DNA of 64,000 bases, taken from Ricinus communis. Taxonomy: Eukaryota; Streptophyta; Magnoliopsida; Malpighiales; Euphorbiaceae. The stretch is taken from contig NC_063264.1 of the NCBI RefSeq assembly GCF_019578655.1, positions 7,853,213 to 7,917,212 of the forward strand, in the 5' to 3' direction. The position numbers were made by a program, and so were the translations under genes. Shown in pieces: positions 48,145 to 59,288 of the stretch (positions are counted from its first letter, which is position 1; each line of letters starts with the position of its first letter). The notes below the pieces were generated by a model. That model did not search any database. It was not told the origin of the DNA and was given only the letters and a program-made list of their open reading frames with translations.

Positions 48145-48242
48145 AGTTTAGATATCTATTATCTCATAAATATTATGGCTAAGTATTTACTTGTTTAAGG
48201 CTTTAAATTAGATATCTATTATCTCATAAATATTATGGCTAA
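48145..48242. repeat. Short direct duplication (33 bp word twice)
   Basis: The 33-bp word that starts TAGATATCTATTATCTCATA and ends ATTATGGCTA occurs at about 48149 and again at about 48209, a 60-bp period. The two copies are identical by eye, so the duplication is young. Confidence 0.85.
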
Positions 48243-48596
48243 AAAATTTTAAAAATACAACTTTAATCTCATTTTTAATCAAATATATTTAGTGAAAATA
48301 TGATTACCAACCTAAAGAAAGGAGCATGAAAATCTGAATTAGAATTGTAATCACATTCTTGAACAACATGTTTTTGCAATTCAGTCACTTGTAAATATAA
48401 TAATTCATTCAATGTTCAAATATAAACCATTAAAATATATATTACTGCTAGCATAAAAATATTTTGCAGATGGTAATTCTTAAAATAAGATATTTTTCCC
48501 AGTTACAGCCAACAATCTACCCAGTAAAAATAAAAGTAAAAAAGTAAAAAAGAAAAGAAAAATACCTGAGACTCAGCAATAGTGGCACAATTATGG

Positions 48597-48930
48597 GAAG
48601 AGAGAGCACTAAAGAGGAAGATGTCTACGCGAGCCAATTCTTGCTTCTGCCTTTCTGCGAGCCAATTATATGTGGCGCTAAAGAGGAAGACGTCTAGGCG
48701 AGCCAATTTCTTCCTTCTTCCTTTTGATTTTATGTCGAGAAATTTACTTTAGGGATTTTAAATTCCTGAATTGAAAATTGAGAGGTGCGGCGGTGTGTTC
48801 TAAATAGAAAGACGTATACGCGAGCCAATTTTTTCTTCTTCCTTTTGATTTTCTGTCCAGAGATTTACCTTAGGGATTTTATCTTTCTGAATTGCAAAAT
48901 GGGAGGTGCGGCGGTGTGTTCACATTGTTA
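48597..48930. repeat. Small tandem array with GCGAGCCAATT words
   Basis: The word AAGA(T/C)GT(C/A)TA(C/G)GCGAGCCAATT occurs three times (about 48617, 48687, 48821). A 145-bp unit continuing TTCTTCCTTTTGATTTT and ending GAGGTGCGGCGGTGTGTTC occurs twice. No gene recognised. Confidence 0.8.
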
Positions 48931-49815
48931 GATACAGGCTTGTAATATGTGGTAAGAAAATGTATTAGGGTTAAATTAGTAGATAGTAAATTATAAATTT
49001 AGTATTAGAGTAATGTATATTAGTATCAGTATACTATATGATATACTAATATATAACTTATATTTTTTTATAGAGTATAAAATACATTATAACATTATAG
49101 TTACTTTTAATATGTAGTATTTTTTTCTTATTTTGATAATAATTGCTTGAATTATATAAAATGATAAATATAAAATAATTTTCTTATAGAGTATAAAGTA
49201 TTTTATAATATTATAATTATTTTTAATAGGTATTATTTATATAATATAAATAGTTATTAATAAATATATGTGAAAAATTCGGTTATACGGTCTGGTGGAA
49301 TTTAAGTCCATTTGTAACGAGATACCTCATTTATTTGTATACCTTTTAGGGTTTAGGGATTTTTGCTTTATTGGTAGGTATATTGAGTTTTTGTACTTAA
49401 CCTCCCTTTTATACTGTGTTGGGCTTTTTAGTTCATTTAATATCAACTTTTCTCTTTTTGATCAAAAAGAGATTTAAAGGATCAAAAAGTAAGATAAATG
49501 GTAGTAGATGAAATTAAGAATATAAATTTAGTAAATAAAAGTGCCCTAATCATTGAATTAGAGAATAAAAAAAATGCGATTCCTTAGATCACCATCAGCA
49601 AGATTGCAAATGAGTTGACCTACTCGAACCTCGGCTTGATAAAAGTTCATATGAATTCGTTTATTAAGTTAAATAAGCCAAGCTTAAGCTTAGTTTACGA
49701 GCTCAACTAGAAATGAGTCAAGCTCGAGCTTACCGGCTCATTTGAGTTTGCAAATGCTCATAAGTGAGCTCGATTAAAATTTCATACCTATATCATATGA
49801 TTGTTATAAAAAATT
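48931..49815. other. AT-rich spacer with an AGCTCG-rich transposon-like patch
   Basis: No gene recognised. About 49610-49790 is rich in AAGCTTAAGCTTAG, GAGCTCAA and CAAGCTCGAGCTTA words, which resemble subterminal regions of plant non-autonomous DNA transposons. I cannot define its ends. Confidence 0.4.
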
Positions 49816-52510
49816 CAAGATCATGTTCTAATTTTGCATCTAAGAAAAAGGTTAAGAGTAACATCACTAATTGTTATATAACTTTTAATATGATTAATTA
49901 AATAATATTTCCATATGCTCTGCTGGCCAACAAGTCTTCTTGTCTCTATCAGATTCATCCTCATTGCACAAATATCAAGAATCAAATTCATAACATCTTC
50001 ATCTCTTGAAAGAGTTCGCATATCATGATGGCTAGCTTAATAATTATTAGAGTTGAATAGTAATATTCTATAAAAATAATTCTTGTTAGTGCCAAAAAAA
50101 TCATAAAATTGTAGTGCAATGAAAAAAACTGTTTAAAATAAATCTTACTCTACATTATTCTCTTATGTATATTCCATAAATGCAGATTCAAGAATCAGTC
50201 TTTCCTTGGCAATAACCTCAGTTAATTAGTTTCCATACTCTATCCAAAAAGGAGATCTTAAAGAGAATGAAAGTTTCTTGTACTTCCTTGTAAACTTCTT
50301 TTTGGTATGCACATCATCCAAGTCTAAGTAAAATTCTTCAATGATACTGTAATAAATTTGACAAGTAATTAAAAGAATTAGAATTACATATTATTTCATA
50401 GTGAACCTATAAAATAAAAATAATGAACCAACAGTTTATATTTAATAAATCAGCATAAATTTTTTAATGAATCTTGCAAAATAAGCTTAATATGAATATA
50501 CAAGAGTTACATAATGAACCTACAAAATTAACACAATATTTTCATAACATGTTCATCAAAAATTGCGTTTATATAACACTTATCAACAATTTTTAAAATA
50601 TAAAAGAAAAGATTTGCATTTATGTAACATATTCATCAAAAATATTTTCACTTTGATCATTTGCGAGACCATTTATAACTTGAATTGATGGTATTTCAGG
50701 TTGAGAAAAATTTATTGAGCCTGTTCAGCTATAGCAATACTAACATATGCACCTATATCAGTTTCTATCCCAATTTCTTTCTCTTGTAGGTCATATGCAC
50801 CAACATCTTTAGTAGGAAGCTGACCACTTTCATCTTTTTCTTCAAGAGTGACGCCCAAAGAGAACGAAGGAGCAATATCACCTTTTACTGCAAGGTGTTT
50901 CTGCGTCTTACTGATTGTTTTTTCAAGTTTCGCCACTGCATCAAGAAAACTTGGATCATTAAAAAATTCATATAATTTTCATTATGTTTTCCAATATCTG
51001 TATCAACTTCTTCCTCTCCTTATGAGCTTGAAACATTACTGATGTTTCATATATGAAAGTGAACATTTTCTTCAATATTCCACTCCCTTGATGTACCTAT
51101 CCTATCTCTCACATTATTTCTCCAAACTCAACCACTACTTCAACAATTTTCTTTAGGATAGTAGATACTTTCTCTATAGGCTCCTATAAACATAAAATTT
51201 TATTCATTAATAGTAATGAATATAAATATATAATTTAATAAATATGTAGTGCAGATTAAATGAACCTAATTGTTATGAATAATTATACAAAGATAGGTTT
51301 ATACTCAAATCTTAAATAAGATTTGTAGATTTAGAAATTTCAACTCTTTGGTATCCATCATCTTCATTTCATCTGCTTTCTTTTCATCATTTTTAACATT
51401 TTTTATTCTGTCCACAACATTTTCCAAATCCACCTGTTTGGAGTTCTTCTTTGACTTTCTCCTTAACACTTTGAGCAGTCCAGCAAGAGAGCATTCGAAA
51501 CTTTCCACTGTGATCATTTGTTACTTTAAATACAACTCTGTCTAAGTAAGAAAGTTGTTCATTCAAGAAAAAAATTAGAAATGAACCTAAAGAACCTATA
51601 TGTATAAAGTAATGAATCTATATGTATAACCTAATGAACCTATATGCATAAACTAATGAATTTTTCATTGTGATCTTTCTTGTTCACTATTTTATCAGTC
51701 TTATTTCTTGTTATAGGACTACCGGAAGTCATAACCCATCTTCTCCTCCATTCTTTTTGTAACTAATTATATTCATTATTGTTGTTGTCTCATTTAGCTT
51801 CTACAATGAATTTAGGACTATAAGGAATATTTAATATAGAAACTATATCATTCTCAATTAGCTTAACTTCTTCTCTCTAAAACTAAAGCGCACCTACAGA
51901 ACTCGAAATTCTCCACAATGTATCTATTTAACTGTCCATGACATTCACATAGCATAGATTTCAAAAGGTTTCCAAAGCCAATGTCTTCAACTGTTTTACA
52001 TTGTTCCGGTAATAACCTCTTTCATGTTTTAAACAAACTAGATGGAGACATTCTGGTTGGTAGGACAGATCTAATCTCTTTTTTCTTTTTTCTAGGTTGT
52101 GATTTAGATGTCTCCTTTGGCAATGTTCTTCAAAAATAGAATCAGTGTCCTTATTTGATTCTTCTGCAACTACTTTTCTTTCCTTTATCAATCATTAAAC
52201 GTGTTTTGTATCTCGTATTATGCTCTTGAGTTTATTGTGCAATAACAACTTTTCTTTTCTTAATATTTTCACTCACATCAGTAGAGCAGCTTGCTTTCAT
52301 TTCTTTTATTGAGCATGTCCCTTCTCTTTTCTAACAATATCAGTAGTTTTCTTTTGTTGAGTTTTTATCTTCTTCATAACATTAGTTAGAGGAACATGCT
52401 AATTTGTATTATCATTATCAAACTCCTTAATTCTAGGCCTCTTTTCTTTTCTTGTAGATTCTTCTTGCTGAAATATTTTCTTTGAGATATTTTTTCTATC
52501 CATTTTGGTC
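49816..52510 (-). pseudogene. Mutator-associated ULP1-type gene, inverted second copy
   Basis: Starts after a TGCAG acceptor at 52510 with the same opening as the plus copy (GACCAAAATGG against GACAAAAATGG). Blocks in order: FDNDN then HVPLTNVM (about 52430-52390), KVVAEESNKDTDSIFEEHCQ (about 52180), ENDIVSILNIPYSPKFIVEA (about 51820), TSGSPITRN (about 51730), SLAGLLKVLRRKSKKNSKQV, IAPSFSLGVTLEEKDESGQL (about 50870), SIIEEFYLDLDDV (about 50340), and SRDEDVMNLILDICAMRMNL near 49990. It therefore extends further toward the peptidase region than the plus copy, but ends before any Cys-protease catalytic motif. Many stops. Paired with 39674-40860 as an inverted duplicate about 12 kb apart. Confidence 0.68.
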
Positions 52511-52559
52511 CTGCACAATAATAACTATTATTAGAAATAAAAACTAATAATGTTGGAAT

Positions 52560-53000
52560 ATAATTCATTAAATGGATTTTATTAATAATGAACTTTATAT
52601 GATTAACAGACGAATATAGAAGTTTTATATAATGAATATGTTATATGTGTATAAAAATAAATATGTATTTATATGTTCTAATAAATAGGTTCATTATCTT
52701 CAAACAAGAGGTTTATCACAGTATAACATTAGGTTCACCAAATGTTTTTATAAGCGTTGAAATAACAAATTCACTATTCATAAGTTATAATGAATAGGTC
52801 ATTATCTTCAATCAATAGGTTCATTAAAATAGCATTTAAAGTTCATAAAATATTTAAGACAGATTCATTAATCATATGTTATGATCAAAATATTTATCAA
52901 TGTATGACTTGAATTTCATCAAATATATAACAAAAACTCATTTTTATAAACGAATAAAGAACAAAATAATTAAAATATAAAATATAAAAATAAATATGCA
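52560..53000 (-). repeat. Inverted flank of the Mutator-like mosaic, right side
   Basis: Carries AATAGGTTCATTATCTTCAA, TAACATTAGGTTCACCAAAT and TTCATAAGTTATAATGAATA, the reverse complements of words at 39200-39500. These lie upstream of the inverted ULP1-type copy just as the plus-strand words lie upstream of theirs. Confidence 0.65.
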
Positions 53001-53839
53001 TCCGATGTTTATAACAGTATAATTTTTACATAAAGCAAACAATATATTCATTATTAATAAAATCTATATAATACATAATTTTTTCAGTTATAAATTTTAG
53101 TTTTATAATATTTAAACTATATGTTCTTTAATATTTTTAGCATGTTATGCATGCAGTATAATTATGTTGTTTATTAAAATGCTATTTCAAATGAATATAA
53201 CTATTTTTATAAAATAACGAGATTTGCATAAATTCTAAATCTAAAATTATTGAAATAGAAATTAAAAAAAATGAAAAAACAAATCAAAAGTTACAGTAAA
53301 GAGAGCAAAACAAAATTCATATATATATATATACTATTTCGAGTATAATATCAAATCCATCGGCATAAGAACTATTAAAATTATTACTAAGAGCAAAACA
53401 AAATTCATTCAGAAAATTCATCAAACACCTTAAGTGCATATTTAAAATATCAGTTGTAATCATCTAATTTTTTTTACTACAAATCAACAAATCAGAAACC
53501 CATAATCTTTTTAAAATTAATACATGTAACAAAGATGTATTCAAATAAAATTAGTTTCTCAAATATCCATAAATAAGAAATTCATATCACTCACCATTTT
53601 TTAAAAAAATAATAAAGAAAATTTATAGTCAACTATAAGAAAGCAAAAATTTTGACAAAAAAATTGGAAGAAAAGATTTTTAACCATAAAAAATATCTTT
53701 TTGAAACAATTTTAGGACTAATGCTAACCTAAAATGCATAAACAGACTATAGTTTGGGCTAAGAAAATATAAAAAAAAAAAATTGTTTGAAAAAAATATT
53801 TTAACATCTTCCATTTATGGAGCTTTTACAAATTCTTAC
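53001..53839. other. AT-rich spacer replacing the end of the NLR pseudogene
   Basis: No gene recognised. Low-complexity A/T sequence. A TATATATATATA run lies near 53318. Confidence 0.5.
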
Positions 53840-56800
53840 CGCAGAGGAATTTCCTGAGCAGAAATAGCCAAGTCTTGAAGAATAAGCTTCTGATTGGCAG
53901 AGCAAGTCATTCTCAACTCCTGAAGACACGCTGCTTTCTCCTTTGCCAAAGAACTGCTTCAATTCGGCAGCACTTGCTATGCTGATCTCTTCTTCTAGGT
54001 GGAGGAGGTTCTTTGCAATTGACACTGGGAAGATATATGTTAGCCTATCACATTCATATATTTTAAGCGTCTTCAAGTTTTGCAGGCCGACTGGTCGCAC
54101 ATGAGATCCTGGAAATGTATACAGTCTCTCCTCATCCTTTTCTGCAATTATATGCTCAAGTTGTTTGCACTGGCTTATATCAAGTGTTTCTAATTGCACC
54201 AAACTTTCAGCAAGCCACGGTGAGAATATAGATGTCAGCTTACTGCAACCATCCAACTTTAAATAAGTGAGACTTTTGAGGTTTACATGGTGAGTGGGCC
54301 CCTTCCATGTACACCTCAGTTCTGGTACATATTCCAAATTCAGGGTCTTGAATAATGATAACAATTCCTTCTTGGGTTGATTAAGTCCGTCAAGTTGGAA
54401 TACCTCTTGCACACTCTTGCAACCATGAAGAACCACTGTTTCCAGATTTTCCAATACTCTCCATAACTTCATTGGGAATTTGGTTATCATACCATAACAT
54501 ACAAACATTTCAAGGGTTTGCAAGGAATTGTTTTGCCTATGTGTATTTTTCTTAAATTTGAGAATGCAGCTGCTGGCCCTTGCTGCTTCTTGGTACTGGT
54601 GAGGCATTCCATGCTGCATAAGAAAAAGCTAAGGGAAATTAGATGATTAAAGCCCCTTTGATCTATGTCTGGAGTGATGTTCTGGAAGCATGTAGCATTT
54701 TCTTCCAAACGTAGATCATATGCATTCCAAAACAACTCCTTGCATGCATTTACTGCGGATACACTACTGTAAGGAATCAAGTCGATGGATCTTGAGGCTG
54801 GATCTCCATGTCTTGATGGATAATTATCATCTATGACACCGTGATTGATTTGCATACGATACCTATTCAAATTGGGGAAAGCAAAGTCCTTAGGAATTTG
54901 ATCATCTCTGATGTACAACCATAACACAGCCAAATGCAACAGTTAATTCAGCTCCACGAAACTAGCATTGCTTGTTTGACTGCTTGTTCCTTCAACCTCC
55001 CAATTCGTAAAGCTGGAGACACCAATGTATAATTCTTCAAGTTTGGATAACTTCTGAATTGTGTTTGGAAGAATTCGCTCTAGTTGCTCACAACAGGTAT
55101 CTAGTAACCTTAAATTACTTAGTTCTCTTATTTCCTCTGGCAATTCTTTAGCAGAAGAACCATGGAGGTTAAGGATCTTAAGACTCTTTAGCTTTTGAAG
55201 TGAAGTAAGACCCATGCCACTCCCACTTGAAATGAAACAACTGATCCTGAAATATTTCAGCTCTAGTATCTGAAGCTTTGCTAAGCATTCAAGTGATTGC
55301 ATTGAGATAAATCCATGGACCAAAGATAACACTTTCAGTTATTGCATTCCAGTGAAACATGTAGTAGGAATATTTGCAGAACCTTCATCTGCACTGGTAC
55401 AACCTTCTTCTGTAGCACTAGAATCTTCTTCTATGCTGAATCTTTTACCATTTCTACCTAGTAACAATAATTCGAGCTTCGGGCAATTCAATCCTTCAGC
55501 AAGTTCTCTCATGCCATTATCCATCAATGAAATAGCTCTGAACTGCAGCTTTTCTGTCCTTGACAACTCATCCAACACAATACCAGCTTTCAGCTTAAGT
55601 CCATTTTCCATGTTGAATCCAAACCACAAGGCAAAATCGCGAACCGTGTCATGCATTTTCACATGTTCTTCCTTCTCCGTTTCTAGTAGCATACAAGAAG
55701 CTTTGAGGTCACCAATTGATTCAAACACTTCGCTCCTTGCCTCCTCTATTGAATGAGCATCTTCATACAATCCCAAACCAACTGCATATCCAACCAATTC
55801 CTCGGTAGAAATATCATAATCTTCAGGAAACAGAGAGCATATTAGAAAACATAGCTTGGTTTCTTCACGATGCAATAATCAAAACTTCAGAATGTATAGG
55901 CATTGTCATCTTTGTTAACATCTCCAATGTCTGTAAGTCTAGACATTTTAAGTTTTCGAGATGCTAATTGCCATCCTCCAAAATTTTTACCTCTTAAGGC
56001 CCTTCCCACTGTCACAATTGCTATAGGCAAACCCTTGCATTCTCTAGCCACTTCCATTGCCACATTGGTCAAGGCAGAGGACTCGTTAGATAAACCTGCA
56101 TTCTTTTTTAATAGAGCCCATGCTTCACCTTCTGTTAAAACATGCAATGGAATCTGTCTTTGACAATCCATAGAAGTACATACATGTTGAAGACGTGTAG
56201 TGAGAAGAATTTTGCAACCTTTGTGGTCATCACCAAATGGGATCCCTATATCCTTCAAGTCGAGATATTTCCAAACATCATCTAAGATTATTAGAATATT
56301 CTTCTCATTCTTTAACCTTTGCCATATCCGGCTTGCTCTCCCATCTTTACTTTTTTCCTGCAAATACAAGTACAACTTGTCTGCCAATTGATCTTGAACT
56401 TGTATGATGTCTTGAGCCTGGGACACCACAAGCATCAGAACTTTATCAAAAAGCTTCAATTCATTGGCTTGCTTCCCTACTGCTTTCACCAAGGTGGTTT
56501 TCCCCACCCCTCCCATTCCATGCAGTCCTATCATGCTGACAGCGTCATCCCTGAGAGATTCCACAATCTGTTCCAAAGCTAGTCGTGATGTCTCCGATGG
56601 CATAAAATCCTTGGACAAGAATTCTATGCACGGGATAGTAGCATGGTAGGAGACTCGTTGAAATTTTCCCTTTTCTTGCAGCTGGACAAGATTAGTTGTC
56701 TTCTTAGCCATTCTTCTGCTGAGACGGTATTGCCAAATCCAATTAGGACACCACTTAATGAAGCATCTCTTCTCTTTCTGTATTTCAAGTTCCAGGCACT

Positions 56801-57056
56801 TAATATCTTCCATGGCTTTGTTTGTATCTGCTAGCCATGCCTGCACATCCTTCTCAATATCTTCAGCATTCCTTAAGGCTGCATCAATATCATTTTGAAC
56901 TCGACTTTGTGCCAGAGTCAATTTTTCTTCTTGCTTCTTAAGGTCTTCAATAAAGTTGCTGAAACAGAACATATAACGAAATTGGTGTATAACTGGCTCC
57001 ACCAAGAGTTCTGCAACCTTTGCACCAATGGAAACACCGAAATTCTCAGCAGCCAT
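53840..57056 (-). pseudogene. CC-NBS-LRR (RPS2-like) disease-resistance gene, broken
   Basis: Start is ATG at 57056 (MAAENFGVSIGAKVAELL); a splice acceptor CAG lies just upstream at 57069-57067. A coiled-coil N-terminus is followed by the P-loop GMGGVGKTT (about residue 180), kinase-2 ILIILDDVW (about 257), RNBS-B CKILLTTR, GLPIAIVTV, then CFLICSLFPEDYDI and the MHD motif (VKMHDTVRDFALW). LRRs run from about 55330. NLRs of this kind are cytoplasmic immune switches detecting pathogen activity (family knowledge). Breaks: a frameshift plus a TGA at about 55900-55880 (between NAYT and LHREETK), a TAA near 55337, another TAA near 54942, a frameshift near 54530, and loss of everything after about 53840, which ends on a GTAAG donor. 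The rest of the LRR is missing. Confidence 0.92.
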
Positions 57057-57065
57057 TTCTGTCAA

Positions 57066-57800
57066 TCTGAAATGAAAGAAAACACATGTGCTTTAAAATA
57101 ATAAAACATAACAATAAGAATAAAAAGATTTAAAAGAATTAAAGCAATCCAAATTAGTTGCATTCGTGCTTCAGTTGCAACAGTAGAGTAGCACTATGAT
57201 AAATTGCAGATATTTGTCAAAGTCCATAGTGACAGAACTGGAAGTTTGAGCAACAGTCTGGAAATCGTATCAATAGAATAAGGGTGAGAGAAATTGATAA
57301 CTCTTAACAATTAGTTACTACTTATTGAAGAATACAGCAATTACGACCTAAAATTTTGCATATCAAAACTTAAATCATATTAGTTAGCTTGTCATTTGAT
57401 TGCTTAGAATTTCCCCTAAATTGAAATGAAGTAGATAACAATTAATGGCATAACCTACTGCATTTTATGGATTCTACCAACAATTTAACAGCATACTACT
57501 AGATGATCATTGACGCTCACCACAACTGAAAAACAGTACTGAAACAAACATATATTTAGCATGCAGTAGGTTACTTGGTTAATCTACAGTTAAGATTTAA
57601 GGAATAAGGTGGAACATGTAAGAATTTAAACAACATACTTATTCTAACAAGCTTTCAATCTGTACAAAATTTACAAAAAGAACCAGTAACTTAGTGGTGT
57701 GTGCTTTTACCTCTGCTGAAAGTGACAGTTGCAGTTGATATGAAGCTGATGAAGAAAATCCAGAAACCAAGACCCAGTAGCTAAGTGACTATAAGTACAG
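57066..57800 (-). promoter_or_regulatory. 5' leader of the NLR pseudogene with a likely intron
   Basis: On the minus strand CAGCAGAG|GTAAAA (donor at 57710) and TTTCATTTCAG|ATTGAC (acceptor at 57067) bracket a 644-base intron in the 5' leader. The coding start is only 10 bases past the acceptor. A leader intron is common in this gene class. Inferred from splice signals only. Confidence 0.45.
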
Positions 57801-59283
57801 TGTGCAATGTATAAGCATTTTTTTGTTAAAATTTCTTGCTTCTGGGAAATTAATTAATGGTGGAAAGGAAGACCCCCAGGTCAAGATTCCAGTATTCACC
57901 TAATAAAGGGCCATCTCTCCATCCCTATTATTTTATCTTTCTAAGCCTAAAATATTTCCTACTTAATGATCATCAATCATGTGGCATGGAAAATAACAGG
58001 TCAGCCATAATTCATACAGAGTGACCCGTAATTAGCTGAGAGATAAGATAACTAAAGAATATATTATTTTAAGTAATTGTTTTGTGCTAATCACATGTAA
58101 AGCCTAATAGAAAGACTATTTTATAAAAATAATTTTTTTGGCACTATGTAAATTTTTATTTTATAATAATTTTAAAAAGTTATTATTTTTATTATGCAAG
58201 TTTAAATAAATTACCTTATATAATTTATAGTCTATTATAATTCTCATAAATAAAAATAAAAGTTAGATTTGTAATAACCAGAGTAATTTAATTGATAGTC
58301 TTTTTTATAATAATTTGATTAATATTTTTACTTTATTCATGTGTGTTGTACAGTCCACGATTCATTATAACTTCTAATGAACTAAAATAAAATTTATATT
58401 TGTGCTAACGAGAGTAATTTAACTGATATTCTTTCTTATAAGATATTTTTTGAAAATTTAGTTAATACTTTCATTTTGAGAATTTAAAAAGTGTTTTTAT
58501 TCAATATTTATAGAGTATATAAAAATTATTAGTATTTGATTAGATGTATGGACGGCTCATGTGTAGACTTATTTATGAGGCTACACTCAAATGAGATGAA
58601 TCAGGCTTTGATGGTAAAGCTTAATCAGATCTAAGTGCGTAAATTATTTTTAATATATAAAAGTCGAAATTTGAAACGTTTTTTTATCTAGATATATAAT
58701 TTTGATAATCATTCTCAATTATGATATTTTTAAATTTTTATTATAAATGTTTAATTAAATCTCAGTCAAATTATATATATATATATATATAAAACAATTT
58801 TTTATTATTTTCAACCTCCAAATTAATTTTAGTTAGTTGTAGCGAAAATAAAATCATATTTTGTCAATAAGAGGTGTAGTTTGTTTGAAAAATACTAAAT
58901 ATTTTATCTTTCTGTATCTTATTTTTTATTGATATATAATATTTTTATAAAATTATCTCTTGATTTTAAAATAATAAGGGACAATTTTATAAAAATATCA
59001 TATACCACATTAAGTAGATAAGAAGTGAGATAAAAAAGGTGGATTATATAGTATAAGCTTAAATATAAACTTTTCTTTCTAGCTTAACTAACTTTCAAGT
59101 CCGAATTTTGAGTATGGAGCTGTTTTAAAACTTTTAAAAAAGTGTTTTACTACCCGTAAGGGTCTTACCCGGCACACTCTAGATTAATTCTAAATATAAA
59201 CATACAAAAAAGAATTAAACTTTTTTCAATTGAAATTTGTGTCATTTTAGAACCTATAAATACATTAAGAATAATGCAAATAA
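57801..59283. other. AT-rich spacer between the NLR pseudogene and the solo LTR
   Basis: No gene recognised. Contains a TA microsatellite (about 58767-58789) and an imperfect duplication around 58260-58440 (AGTAATTTAATTGATAGTCT and AGTAATTTAACTGATATTCT). The region may hold the former promoter of the NLR pseudogene at its left end. Confidence 0.5.
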
Positions 59284-59288
59284 GATAC
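59284..59288. repeat. Target-site duplication, left copy (GATAC)
   Basis: GATAC abuts the TG start of the solo LTR and is repeated exactly after its CA end. Confidence 0.9.

Noticed and set aside
55352..57101. Several plus-strand open frames of 61-134 codons
   Set aside because: All are antisense shadows of the NLR pseudogene, whose motifs are unmistakable on the minus strand.
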